Position numbers and translations under genes: made by a program. A model generated the notes under the pieces. That model saw nothing but the letters and a program-made list of their open reading frames with translations, was not told the DNA's origin and ran no database searches. Below, one piece after another: positions 1 to 7,479 of a DNA stretch of 64,000 nt. This stretch comes from Erythrobacter sp. CCH5-A1 (GTDB lineage: Bacteria > Pseudomonadota > Alphaproteobacteria > Sphingomonadales > Sphingomonadaceae): NCBI RefSeq assembly GCF_001557115.1, contig NZ_LSKQ01000177.1, positions 1 to 64,000 of the forward strand, written 5' to 3'. Each line of letters begins with the position of its first letter. The stretch's first letter is position 1.

Positions 1-45
1 TGATCCGCAGAAATTACCCCGCGGGGTGGAGAGCCGTCCACGACA

Positions 46-300
46 TCAGTTGCGGTCGGGCCGGTAGCCGGTGACGAGCGCGAAGTGGTTGGGGAAGGTC
101 TTGGTGGGAAAGCTCGGCCGCATCGGGCCGGTGACGCCCGCCTTGGCCAGCGCGGCGAGGCGGGGGGTGACGCCGCGCTCCAGATAGTCGGCGCGGAAGC
201 CGTCGATGCCGATGAGGACGGTGACGGGGCGCGGGGCCTCCTTGGCGGCGAGGCCGGCGGGGAGGAACAGGAGGGCGATCAGGGCGAGGATGGTGCGCAT
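46..300 (-). pseudogene. Truncated type I phosphodiesterase/nucleotide pyrophosphatase
   Basis: The 84-codon frame begins with a signal peptide (residues 1-19, ending GLAA). It then shows the start of an alkaline-phosphatase-superfamily NPP domain: VLIGIDGFRADYL with the first metal Asp at D33, and PTKTFPNH carrying the presumed nucleophile Thr68. It stops right after TGYRPDRN, where family members normally continue into GIVNN and about 300 more residues holding the remaining metal ligands. The 45 bases between the stop and the window edge do not resume the family sequence in any frame, so a single frameshift does not explain it. A rearrangement or insertion junction is more likely. The product would be inactive. 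Family call is good; pseudogene status is inferred. Confidence 0.6.
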
Positions 301-347
301 GGCCCGCCCCTAATCGGCCCTCGCGACAAATGCGAGACGGCGCGTGC

Positions 348-1448
348 TCAGACGTTGAACTTGAACAGCAGCACGTCGCCGTCCTGCACCACGTATTCCT
401 TGCCTTCCTGCCGCAGCTTGCCCGCTTCCTTCGCGCCCGCTTCGCCGCCGAGGGTGATGTAGTCCTCGTAGGCGATGGTCTCGGCACGGATGAAGCCGCG
501 TTCGAAGTCCGAGTGGATCTCGCCCGCGGCCTGCGGGGCCTTGGCGCCATCGGGGAAGGTCCAGGCGCGCGCTTCCTTGGGGCCGGCGGTGAAGAAGGTC
601 TTGAGGCCGAGCAGCTTGTACCCGGCGCGGATCACCCGGGCGAGGCCGCTTTCGGTGAGGCCCAAGGCTTCGAGGAACTCGCCACGGTCCTCTTCGGGCA
701 TGGCGACCAGTTCGGCCTCGATCGCGGCGGAGACCACCACGGCCTCTGCACCCTCGGCGGCGGCTTTCGCAAAAACCTTGGCGGAGAGGTCGTTGCCGTT
801 CGCGGCGTCCTCCTCGGCGACGTTGCAGACGTAGAGGACGGGCTTGGCGGTGAGCAGCTGGGCCTGCTTGAACAGGCGCGCTTCCTCGTCGTCATTGGGG
901 ACGGTGAGGCGGGCGGGCTTGCCTTCGCGCAGCAGCTCCAATGCCTGACCGAGCACGCTCGCCATCGCCTTGGCCTCCTTGTCGCCCGCCGCGCCGCGCT
1001 TGGCAGCAGCGGGGACGCGCTTTTCGAGGCTTTCGAGATCGGACAGCATCAGCTCGGTCTCGACCACTTCGGCGTCGGCAATCGGATCGACCTTGTTGGC
1101 GACGTGCTGGATATCGTCATCCTCGAAGCACCTGAGCACGTGGACGATGGCATCGACCTCGCGGATATTGCCGAGGAACTGGTTGCCGAGCCCTTCGCCC
1201 TTGCTCGCGCCCTTCACCAGGCCTGCGATGTCGACGAAACCGAGCTGCGTCTCGATGATCTTGGCGCTCTTGGCGATGGCGGCGATCTTCTGCAGGCGCT
1301 CGTCCGGGACGGCGACCTGGCCGACATTGGGCTCGATGGTGCAGAAGGGATAGTTCGCCGCCTGCGCCGCCTGCGTCTCGGTGAGCGCATTGAACAAAGT
1401 GGACTTGCCCACATTGGGCAGGCCGACGATCCCGCAACGGAAACCCAT
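348..1448 (-). CDS. ychF: Redox-regulated ATPase YchF (Obg/OLA1 family)
   Basis: Ribosome-associated P-loop NTPase of 366 residues, the usual length. The P-loop GLPNVGKS lies at residues 9-16, followed by the YchF signature around NYPFCTIEPN. The C-terminal TGS domain ends in VVQDGDVLLFKFNV, the normal YchF end. Family members hydrolyse ATP rather than GTP and act in translation and oxidative-stress control in the cytosol. It is the last gene of a minus-strand run rplY, pth, kinase-like, SDR, ychF. In many alphaproteobacteria pth and ychF are adjacent; here two genes lie between them. Confidence 0.97.
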   Translation of the reverse strand: MGFRCGIVGLPNVGKSTLFNALTETQAAQAANYPFCTIEPNVGQVAVPDERLQKIAAIAKSAKIIETQLGFVDIAGLVKGASKGEGLGNQFLGNIREVDAIVHVLRCFEDDDIQHVANKVDPIADAEVVETELMLSDLESLEKRVPAAAKRGAAGDKEAKAMASVLGQALELLREGKPARLTVPNDDEEARLFKQAQLLTAKPVLYVCNVAEEDAANGNDLSAKVFAKAAAEGAEAVVVSAAIEAELVAMPEEDRGEFLEALGLTESGLARVIRAGYKLLGLKTFFTAGPKEARAWTFPDGAKAPQAAGEIHSDFERGFIRAETIAYEDYITLGGEAGAKEAGKLRQEGKEYVVQDGDVLLFKFNV

Positions 1449-1515
1449 GATGAAAGTGCCTTGGCTAGCTGGAAAGCGCCGCCCTTAGCGGGGAGGGGAA
1501 GGGATGGCTAGAGCC

Positions 1516-2508
1516 TCACCGCCCGTGCACCGCCTTCACCAGCGGGCCGTAGGGCGAATTGCCGAGCCAGCCGGTCTGGACCTCGGCCGTCACCCGGTTG
1601 ATCGGGGTCTGCGGGATCGCCCCGCCGCTCACCGGCAGGCGCAGGGGCCGCGTGCCGGGGGGCCGGGCGATCAGCGCGGCGATGGCGCGGGCGACGTCCA
1701 TCGGGTCGTTGGTCCGGCCCGATCCGTCCTCCTGCCCCATGCGCGCGACATGTTCGGGATAGCCGGCGCTGTGCACCGCGAGCGAGCGTTCCTTCAGGGC
1801 CAGCGAATAGGCGTTGCGGTTGACCCACACCTTGGTGGGATAGCCGCCCGGCTCGATGATGCTGACATCGATCCCGTGCGGCACCAGCTCGTAGGCGAGC
1901 TGCTCGCTCATCGCCTCGAGCGCGAACTTGGTTGCGGAATAGTGGCCCGAATGGGGGACGATGACACGGCCCAGCTGGCTCGAGATCTGGATGATCAGAC
2001 CGCGCTTCGCCTTGCGCATCCCCGGCAACACCGCGCGCGCCATACGGTGGGGGCCGAAGACGTTGGTGTCGAAGATCAGCCGGGTCGCCTCCATGTCCTG
2101 AACCTCGACCGGCGAGGTGATGCCGATGCCCGCATTGTTGACCAGCACGCCGAGCGGCCCGCCATTGATCCGCTCGGCCTCCTTCACGGCGGCGTTGACC
2201 TGCGGAAGCTCGGTCACGTCGAGGGGGATGACGTGGAGGTCGAGCCCCTCCGCTTTGGCGAGGGCAGTCAGTTCGTCGGCTTCAGGGCGGGGCAGGCCGC
2301 GCATGGTGGCGAACACTCGCGCCCCGGCGCGCGCCAGCAGCTCCGCGGTCAGCCGTCCGAAGCCCGAGGAGCAGCCGGTGATCAGCACGCTCGTGCCCTT
2401 GAGGCTGACAGCTGGGCTGTAGACCGGCTCGCCCGATTGCGCGGCGCGGGCGGTAAGGGCTGCGGTGGCGGCGGCTCCGGCGAGCAGGGCGCGGCGGTCG
2501 AGACGCAT
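1516..2508 (-). CDS. SDR family oxidoreductase with Tat-like signal
   Basis: Short-chain dehydrogenase of 330 residues. The ATG at 2508 is chosen because AGGAG lies just upstream; an upstream in-frame ATG at 2538 would add ten residues without a better site. The N-terminus MRLDRRALLAGAAATAAL looks like a twin-arginine signal with a small-residue cleavage region. The Rossmann motif is TGCSSGFG and the catalytic pair is YSATK, with the Ser in QISSQ. Substrate unknown; the fold usually acts on steroids, retinoids or other alcohols using NAD(P)H. Tat export of an NAD(P)-binding enzyme would be unusual, so the signal could instead be an uncleaved anchor. Confidence 0.85.
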   Translation of the reverse strand: MRLDRRALLAGAAATAALTARAAQSGEPVYSPAVSLKGTSVLITGCSSGFGRLTAELLARAGARVFATMRGLPRPEADELTALAKAEGLDLHVIPLDVTELPQVNAAVKEAERINGGPLGVLVNNAGIGITSPVEVQDMEATRLIFDTNVFGPHRMARAVLPGMRKAKRGLIIQISSQLGRVIVPHSGHYSATKFALEAMSEQLAYELVPHGIDVSIIEPGGYPTKVWVNRNAYSLALKERSLAVHSAGYPEHVARMGQEDGSGRTNDPMDVARAIAALIARPPGTRPLRLPVSGGAIPQTPINRVTAEVQTGWLGNSPYGPLVKAVHGR

Positions 2509-2534
2509 CGGGGGGCTCCTTTGGAGGGTGCGGG

Positions 2535-3041
2535 TCAACCAAGCCTATGGGCTTTGCGCCAGTCTGCAAGCATCGCGGGCCCCCGCAGGCGCACCAGCGT
2601 GCCGGTGTAGCGCTTCAGCTTCGCCTCGGTGCGCGGGCGCGGGCCGGAGTTCCAGGTCGCCACATACCAGAAGAAGGCCGCATCGAAGCGTTCGGGGCAG
2701 CCCTCGGGCATGTCGGAGCGCGAGCGGCCGTGGTGCGTCACGATCCGCCTGACCAGGCGCCACAGGCACAGAAGGATCGGGAAGTCGAGGTAGATGACGG
2801 TATCGGCGCGTGCGAGGCGGAGGGGAAGAAGGGAGCCGTAATGGCCTTCGATCAGCCATGCCTCCCGCCCCACCACCGCTTCGAGCCGATCGCGCAGCTC
2901 TTCATCCTCCGTCTCGACCCAGCCAGCCTGCCAGCCCAGCTGGTCCATGTGGACCAGCGGCAGGCCGAGGCGCGGGGCGAGGTCGCGGGCCAACGTGCTC
3001 TTGCCCGAACCGCAGGGGCCGATGATGAGGACGCGGCGCAC
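2535..3041 (-). CDS. Adenylate-kinase-like P-loop protein (topology-modulation/FlaR type)
   Basis: Cytosolic P-loop NTPase of 168 residues. It opens with RRVLIIGPCGSGKSTLARDLA (Walker A GPCGSGKS), followed by LPLVHMDQLGW as in topology-modulation/FlaR-type kinases. The YLDFP strand and the Arg-rich lid (RRIVTHHGRSRSDMPEGC) support a nucleotide or small-molecule kinase fold. I chose GTG at 3041 because it places the protein just after the pth stop; an upstream ATG at 3077 would overlap pth and add Arg-rich residues not seen in the family. Substrate unknown. Confidence 0.75.
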   Translation of the reverse strand: MRRVLIIGPCGSGKSTLARDLAPRLGLPLVHMDQLGWQAGWVETEDEELRDRLEAVVGREAWLIEGHYGSLLPLRLARADTVIYLDFPILLCLWRLVRRIVTHHGRSRSDMPEGCPERFDAAFFWYVATWNSGPRPRTEAKLKRYTGTLVRLRGPAMLADWRKAHRLG

Positions 3042-3051
3042 GGCTCGGCGC

Positions 3052-3633
3052 TCAGCCCTGCATCCTGAGCGCAACATCGTTCATGAAACGCACGTCATCG
3101 CCTTCGGCGAGCCATTCCGCCTCCGCACCCACCGCGCCGAGCATGGCGGCAAGGTCGTCCTCCTCGGTCTTCGCAAAATTGCCGAGGACGTGGCCGGTCA
3201 CCCGGTCCTTGTGCCCCGGGTGCCCGATGCCGAGGCGGATGCGGCGGTAGTCCGGGGCCCCCAGGCTGGCGGCGTGCTGGTCGATGGACCTCAGGCCATT
3301 GTGCCCCGCATGGCCGCCGCCCTGCTTCACCTTGACCTTGAACGGGGCCAGATCGAGCTCGTCGTGGAACACGGTGAGCGCATCGGTGCCCAGCTTGTAG
3401 AAGCGCAGCGCCTCGCCGACGCTTCGGCCACTCTCGTTCATGAAAGTGGCGGGCTTCAGCAGCAGCACCTTCTGCGTTCCGATCCGCCCCTCCTGCGCCC
3501 ATCCGCTGAACTTCTTCTGCACGGGGCCGAAGTCATGCATGTCGGCGATCACGTCCACCGCCATGAACCCGACATTGTGCCGGTGGAGCGCATAGCGCGG
3601 TCCGGGATTTCCGAGGCCGACCCAGATTTGCAT
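3052..3633 (-). CDS. pth: Peptidyl-tRNA hydrolase
   Basis: Cleaves the ester bond of peptidyl-tRNAs dropped from ribosomes, recycling tRNA. The 193-residue protein has the N-terminal GLGNPGPRY motif, the catalytic histidine in HRHNVGF (H19), the HDELDL segment and the GGGHAGHNGLRS loop, all typical of bacterial Pth. It sits 93 bp downstream of rplY on the same strand, with a likely terminator between them, and is followed closely by a P-loop kinase-like gene. Confidence 0.98.
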   Translation of the reverse strand: MQIWVGLGNPGPRYALHRHNVGFMAVDVIADMHDFGPVQKKFSGWAQEGRIGTQKVLLLKPATFMNESGRSVGEALRFYKLGTDALTVFHDELDLAPFKVKVKQGGGHAGHNGLRSIDQHAASLGAPDYRRIRLGIGHPGHKDRVTGHVLGNFAKTEEDDLAAMLGAVGAEAEWLAEGDDVRFMNDVALRMQG

Positions 3634-3666
3634 GACGTTCCCCTAGCTATCCCCCGCACAAAACGA

Positions 3667-3700
3667 AACGCCGGACTTCCCGCGAAGGAAGCCCGGCGTT
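3667..3700 (-). terminator. Hairpin terminator or attenuator after rplY
   Basis: Arms at 3667-3680 and 3687-3700 pair over 14 bp with one G-U mismatch and a six-base loop. On the minus strand the hairpin is followed by TCGTTTT, a short T-rich tract. It lies between rplY and pth, so it probably ends or reduces transcription from rplY into pth. Confidence 0.65.
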
Positions 3701-3726
3701 CGGATACCGAAGAACCGGCGCGCGGA

Positions 3727-4338
3727 TTAGGCGAAGTCGGCCTGCGTCGTGTCGCCTTCGCTGCTCTTGAGCGCGGAAGGGGCTACCAGCGTGGCGATGG
3801 TGAAATCGCGATCGGTGATCGCGCTCGTCACGCCGCTGGGCAGGGTCACGTCGCTGATGTGGATCGATTCGCCCACGTCGCGCCCGGTGACGTCGATGTG
3901 GATCTCTTCGGGGATCGAATCGCTTGCGCAGACCAGTTCGAGTTCGTGACGCACGATGTTGAGCACGCCGCCCTTCTTGAGGCCCGGCGAGGCGTCTTCG
4001 TTGACGAACACCACCGGCACCGAGACCTCGACCTTGCTGTCACCGGTCAGGCGCAGGAAGTCGACATGGGTCGGACGGTCGGTCACCGGATGGAAGGCGA
4101 CATCCTTGGGGAGCGTGCGGACGGTCTTGCCACCGATCTCGATGTTGACGATCGAGTTCATGAAGTGGCCGGTCATCAGCTGACGCACCAGTTCCTTCTG
4201 CTCGACGTGGATCAGGGTGGGTTCTTCCTTGCCGCCATAGATGACAGCAGGGGTCCGACCTTCGCGGCGAAGTGCTCGGGAGGCTCCCTTGCCAGCCCGT
4301 TCGCGCGCTTCGGCCGGCAGGGTAAGAGTCTCGCTCAT
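3727..4338 (-). CDS. rplY: 50S ribosomal protein L25/general stress protein Ctc
   Basis: Long-form L25 of 203 residues. The N-terminal half (residues 1-95) is the 5S rRNA-binding L25 domain, with [21 protein letters not shown] split by its usual loop. The C-terminal half is the TL5/CTC beta domain, with [20 protein letters not shown]. It binds 5S rRNA in the central protuberance of the large subunit. It heads the run towards pth and ychF. Confidence 0.96.
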   Translation of the reverse strand: MSETLTLPAEARERAGKGASRALRREGRTPAVIYGGKEEPTLIHVEQKELVRQLMTGHFMNSIVNIEIGGKTVRTLPKDVAFHPVTDRPTHVDFLRLTGDSKVEVSVPVVFVNEDASPGLKKGGVLNIVRHELELVCASDSIPEEIHIDVTGRDVGESIHISDVTLPSGVTSAITDRDFTIATLVAPSALKSSEGDTTQADFA

Positions 4339-4459
4339 ACGGATGCCTTTCGAATGCGTGTTTGATTGAAGTCTTCATCACGGCGCGACCGCCTCCAGGG
4401 ATGACCGGAAGCGCCGAAGCGCGGGCCCTTAGAGGGGGATGGCCCGAAAGGCAACCCGT

Positions 4460-5377
4460 TTAGGAAATCCGCCTGATGCGGTAGCCCTGCGCCTCGAGCA
4501 GCGCGGCGAGCCCCTCCGGCCCCACGAGGTGCGCGGCGCCGACCGCGATCAGCGGCCTTGGCGCCCCGGCGAGCATCGGCCCGAGCGCCGCTGCCCAGCG
4601 GCGGTTGCGCGCCGTCAGCAGCGCCTCGCGCACGGTCGGATCGGCGAGCACGCCTTCGCGGGTCGAGGCCTTGATCGTCTCCGCATCCCCTGCGAGCCAG
4701 GCGCGTTGCAGGCGTTCGGGGTCGCTGGCGGTGGCCGCGCTGTCCCGGACCACGGCCGCGAGCATGGCCCGCTGGGCCGCTTCGGGCAGGCGGTCGAAGA
4801 TCGCAAGCTGGGCGGGCGCGCCTTCGAGCTCGCGCACCTGGCGGTCTTCAAAATCGGCAATCAGCGCGCGGTCGACACCGTTGGCAGGGTCGCCGACCGT
4901 ATCGATCCGGGCAAGCGTGAGCGCGGCGGCCCAGGTCTCGGTTCCGGCGAATTGTGCAGGCACGATGCCGCCGCGCTCCATCAGTGCTGCAAGCGCCGGG
5001 CGCAGGTCTGGCGGGAGCCGCTCGTCGAGCGGGGGAAGGCCGGGGCTGCGCGACAGGTTGGCGAAGGTGCGGGCGAGCGCGGCGTCATCGTCCAGCGTGG
5101 CGATCTCGACCACCAGCAGGTCGGCGCGCTTGGCGGCGGTTTCGATGGCCGGCGTGCGCCAGCGCGCAAAAGCGGGGAGGGCATGGATGGTGCCCACCAT
5201 CCAGCCCTCCACCGACCCATCGGCCGAAGCGATTTCGTAGAGCAGCGGGGCGGGCGGGACCGGACCCTCTGCGGGCTCACCGGGGACATCGCTGCACCCG
5301 GCAGCCAGAAGGAGGAGGAAGGGGGCGATGATCCCCGCGGCGCACCGCAAGACCATCGCCCCGGCAGACCCTGCCAT
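4460..5377 (-). CDS. TraB/GumN family lipoprotein
   Basis: A 305-residue TraB/GumN protein. The start is fixed by a TAATG overlap with the upstream paralogue. The N-terminus MVLRCAAGIIAPFLLLLAAGC ends in a lipobox (LAAGC), predicting a lipid-anchored periplasmic protein. It carries the family motif GWMVGTIHALPAF and the C-terminal AVGAAHLVGPEGLAALL, the two conserved His-containing motifs thought to form a metal or catalytic site. Bacterial function is unsettled; the family is related to the Tiki metalloproteases. Upstream is a second TraB gene, so this is a tandem pair. Confidence 0.85.
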   Translation of the reverse strand: MAGSAGAMVLRCAAGIIAPFLLLLAAGCSDVPGEPAEGPVPPAPLLYEIASADGSVEGWMVGTIHALPAFARWRTPAIETAAKRADLLVVEIATLDDDAALARTFANLSRSPGLPPLDERLPPDLRPALAALMERGGIVPAQFAGTETWAAALTLARIDTVGDPANGVDRALIADFEDRQVRELEGAPAQLAIFDRLPEAAQRAMLAAVVRDSAATASDPERLQRAWLAGDAETIKASTREGVLADPTVREALLTARNRRWAAALGPMLAGAPRPLIAVGAAHLVGPEGLAALLEAQGYRIRRIS

Positions 5378-6390
5378 TACTTGACCCGGCTGACCTTGAT
5401 GCCCTTCTGGGCAAGGTAGTCCTGCACGCTCTTGGCGCCCGCAAGGTGGCCTGCGCCGACCGCGATGAACACGGTGCCGGGCTGGTCGAGACGGGTGTCG
5501 ATCCATTCGGCCCAGTTGCGGTTGCGGCTGTAGAGCAGCGCTTCGGCGACCTTGGGATCGTCCATGCCCTCGTTCATGACCGCAGCGAGCTGGTCGGCAT
5601 CGCCCTCGATCCACTCGGCGACCATGCGGTCGAGCATCGGCTTGGTTTCGTCGATCGACTTGGCGGCCTCGATCAGGAAGTTGACCTGCGCGTCCTGCGG
5701 CATGCCGTCGAAGATGCCGAGCTGGAACTCGGCGGTCTCGAGCGCGCCGGTGGTCTTCGCGCCGACCTTGCCAAGCAGCACCTTCTCGACGCCGCTTTGG
5801 GGGTCATAGCCTTCGAAGGTGAGCGGCAGGAGCGACATGGTGAGGCCCACCATCCACGGCTTCATCCCATCGAACTGGGTGGCCAGCATCTCGCCCGGAG
5901 GCGGGACCAGGCCCTTGGCCTTGGCGTCCTCGTACTGGGCACGGGCTTCGGCCGGGGCCTGGGCGAGCTGCGCAGCCTCGATCTTGCTGCCCAGCTGGTT
6001 GAGCGCGGCGGTGTAGGTCGCCTTCTGCTCGTCGTTCAGCAGCGAGCGCAGGGTGGTGCCGGCCGGCAGCGCGCCCTTCTTCTGGGCAAGCTGTCCCATG
6101 GCCGCCTCGCTCGCCGGGTCCATCGGGATCTCGGTGACGAGAATGTCCGAACCGTCAAGCGCCTTTGCGATGGTCGCATCGTACCATTCGAGGCCCTGGG
6201 GCAGGACGTGGACAGTGCCGAAGAGGTAGATGGTGGTGTCCTTGTCGGCGACCTTCCACAGCGCCGGGCCATTGCCGGTGGCGGCAGCGGCCGGCGCGGT
6301 CTGGCCGGCCTGGTCGTCGGCGAGGACCGGGCTCGCCGCGAACAGGGCGAAGGGCGCAGCGGTCAGAGCGAGCAGGGTAGAGAGTTTCAT
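5377..6390 (-). CDS. TraB/GumN family secreted protein
   Basis: A 337-residue paralogue of the next gene. ATG at 6390 is chosen because AAGGA lies nine bases upstream; the ATG at 6399 is too close to that site. A Sec signal ends near ASPVLADD. Motif 1 is LFGTVHVLPQGLEWYD and motif 2 is AVGAGHLAGAKSVQDYLAQKG. It has no lipobox, unlike its neighbour, so the pair may provide soluble and membrane-anchored forms in the periplasm. The genes overlap by one base and are surely cotranscribed. Confidence 0.85.
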   Translation of the reverse strand: MKLSTLLALTAAPFALFAASPVLADDQAGQTAPAAAATGNGPALWKVADKDTTIYLFGTVHVLPQGLEWYDATIAKALDGSDILVTEIPMDPASEAAMGQLAQKKGALPAGTTLRSLLNDEQKATYTAALNQLGSKIEAAQLAQAPAEARAQYEDAKAKGLVPPPGEMLATQFDGMKPWMVGLTMSLLPLTFEGYDPQSGVEKVLLGKVGAKTTGALETAEFQLGIFDGMPQDAQVNFLIEAAKSIDETKPMLDRMVAEWIEGDADQLAAVMNEGMDDPKVAEALLYSRNRNWAEWIDTRLDQPGTVFIAVGAGHLAGAKSVQDYLAQKGIKVSRVK

Positions 6391-6474
6391 TGCAGTCATT
6401 CCTTCTGGTTCAGGTTGTGGGGTTTGAGCGAGTTACGTCAGGTGAACAAGGATGCTGGCACGACGGGGCAGGGG

Positions 6475-6930
6475 TCAGAGCCGCCAGCGGGCATAAAGGA
6501 AGGAGGCGATCATCGAGACATAGGCGACCCCGAAGATCCCGAAGGCATGGGGCGGCGGAGTGAAGCCCCCGGCATAGAGCACCGCCCAGACCGGATATCC
6601 GGCCAGCACCGACACGCATCCGCCGGTGAAGGCGACGAGGTTCTGCTCGCGCTTGTAATCGTCGATCATGCGGAAGCCCCACAGGGGCAGCACCACGAAG
6701 CCGCCGATCAGCAGCACGACGAGGCCGAGCGCGAGCAGCGGGGGGAGCTTCAGGTTTTCCCAGTCGCCCGTGAAGAGGCTGCCGTCGCCCTGGTCGAAGA
6801 CGCCGGTGAGCCCGCCGATCACGCCGCCGATGACGCCGGCGAGACCGATATAGAGGATCTGGCGCCGCTGGCGCTGGCGGGTACGCGCCTCGCCGGGACC
6901 ACGCGGCTCCTCGTTGCTGTTCCAGATCAT
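6475..6930 (-). CDS. Four-helix membrane protein of the XRE operon
   Basis: A 151-residue protein I do not recognise by family. Four hydrophobic segments are visible, at about residues 25-46, 63-87, 100-123 and 128-148. They follow a charged N-terminus with RTRQRQRRQ, which would keep that end in the cytosol. Its ATG overlaps the stop of the HTH regulator gene (ATGA), so the two are translationally coupled. Small membrane proteins coupled to compact XRE regulators are common in sphingomonads, but their job is unknown. Confidence 0.75.
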   Translation of the reverse strand: MIWNSNEEPRGPGEARTRQRQRRQILYIGLAGVIGGVIGGLTGVFDQGDGSLFTGDWENLKLPPLLALGLVVLLIGGFVVLPLWGFRMIDDYKREQNLVAFTGGCVSVLAGYPVWAVLYAGGFTPPPHAFGIFGVAYVSMIASFLYARWRL

Positions 6931-7127
6931 GCGAGGTCTCCATCGTCGAAGATGTCCTCGATCCGCATGTCGAACAGGCGTGCGATGCGGAAGGCGAGGG
7001 GGAGGGAGGGGTCGTGCTTGCCGGTCTCGATGGCGTTGACTGCCTGGCGCGAGACATCCAGCCGCCCGGCGAGTTCCGCCTGACTCCAGTCACGCTCGGC
7101 GCGCAGCACCTTGAGGCGGTTCTTCAC
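6927..7127 (-). CDS. Compact XRE-family HTH regulator
   Basis: A 66-residue protein consisting almost only of a Cro/CI-type helix-turn-helix: WSQAELAGRLDVSRQAVNAIETG covers helices 2-3, followed by DPSLPLAFRIARLFDMRIEDIF. It lacks any sensing or dimerisation domain. It starts three bases after the stop of a 39-codon gene and overlaps the 4-TM protein gene by four bases. The palindrome array at 7262-7359 over the operon promoter is the obvious candidate operator, suggesting autoregulation. Confidence 0.9.
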   Translation of the reverse strand: MKNRLKVLRAERDWSQAELAGRLDVSRQAVNAIETGKHDPSLPLAFRIARLFDMRIEDIFDDGDLA

Positions 7128-7130
7128 GGT

Positions 7131-7250
7131 TCAGAAACCCAGCGCGGTGGTCAGCTTGGCAAGGATGTTGCCCACGGCAAAGCCGCTCATGCCGAGCATG
7201 ACGAACAGCTGCCACTGCTTCACGCAGACGCTTTTTTGCAGGTTGGGCAT
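7131..7250 (-). CDS. 39-residue single-span membrane peptide
   Basis: A small frame, ATG at 7250 to TGA at 7131. The product begins MPNLQKSVCVKQWQLF and continues with a hydrophobic stretch ending LTTALGF. It would span the membrane once, with a lysine-bearing cytosolic N-terminus. GGAG lies seven bases before the ATG. The stop is three bases before the XRE gene, so this is the first gene of a three-gene operon. I recognise no family. Coding status rests on the ribosome site, spacing and hydrophobicity. Confidence 0.6.
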   Translation of the reverse strand: MPNLQKSVCVKQWQLFVMLGMSGFAVGNILAKLTTALGF

Positions 7251-7261
7251 CAGAATTCTCC

Positions 7262-7359
7262 GTCAGGTCAACCCGACTTCGTGTCAGGTTATACTGACTA
7301 TATGTCGCGATTCGCTGACTATGTCAAGCCTACCTGACTTTGTGTCGTACCTTCGTGAC
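7262..7359 (-). promoter_or_regulatory. Array of five 16-bp palindromic operators
   Basis: Five copies of the pattern GTC-N10-GAC: GTCAGGTCAACCCGAC (7262), GTCAGGTTATACTGAC (7283), GTCGCGATTCGCTGAC (7304), GTCAAGCCTACCTGAC (7323) and GTCGTACCTTCGTGAC (7344). Start-to-start spacings are 21, 21, 19 and 21 bp, about two helical turns, so all sites face the same side of the DNA. The array covers the promoter of the minus-strand membrane/XRE operon. Binding by the XRE protein is inferred. Confidence 0.7.
7299..7327 (-). promoter_or_regulatory. Sigma-70-type promoter of the XRE operon
   Basis: On the minus strand a perfect TTGACA (7327-7322) is followed after 17 bases by CATATA (7304-7299); TATAGT two bases further is an alternative -10. 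Palindrome 4 overlaps the -35 box, palindrome 3 fills the spacer and palindrome 2 lies just past the -10, so a bound repressor would block polymerase. Confidence 0.5.
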
Positions 7360-7479
7360 TATCAGGATTGGCAGACGCCCTGTTTGCCGAGGGAAACGCA
7401 CCTCTGCGCGCGCCTTTCGCCGCCTCATGCTGCGGCGCGGCATTGACGCTTGCAGGACGTTCGGCCATGGCGAGCCGCC

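Noticed and set aside
1-45. Insertion-sequence terminal repeat at the window edge
   Set aside because: Only 45 bases are available and no matching inverted end can be seen.
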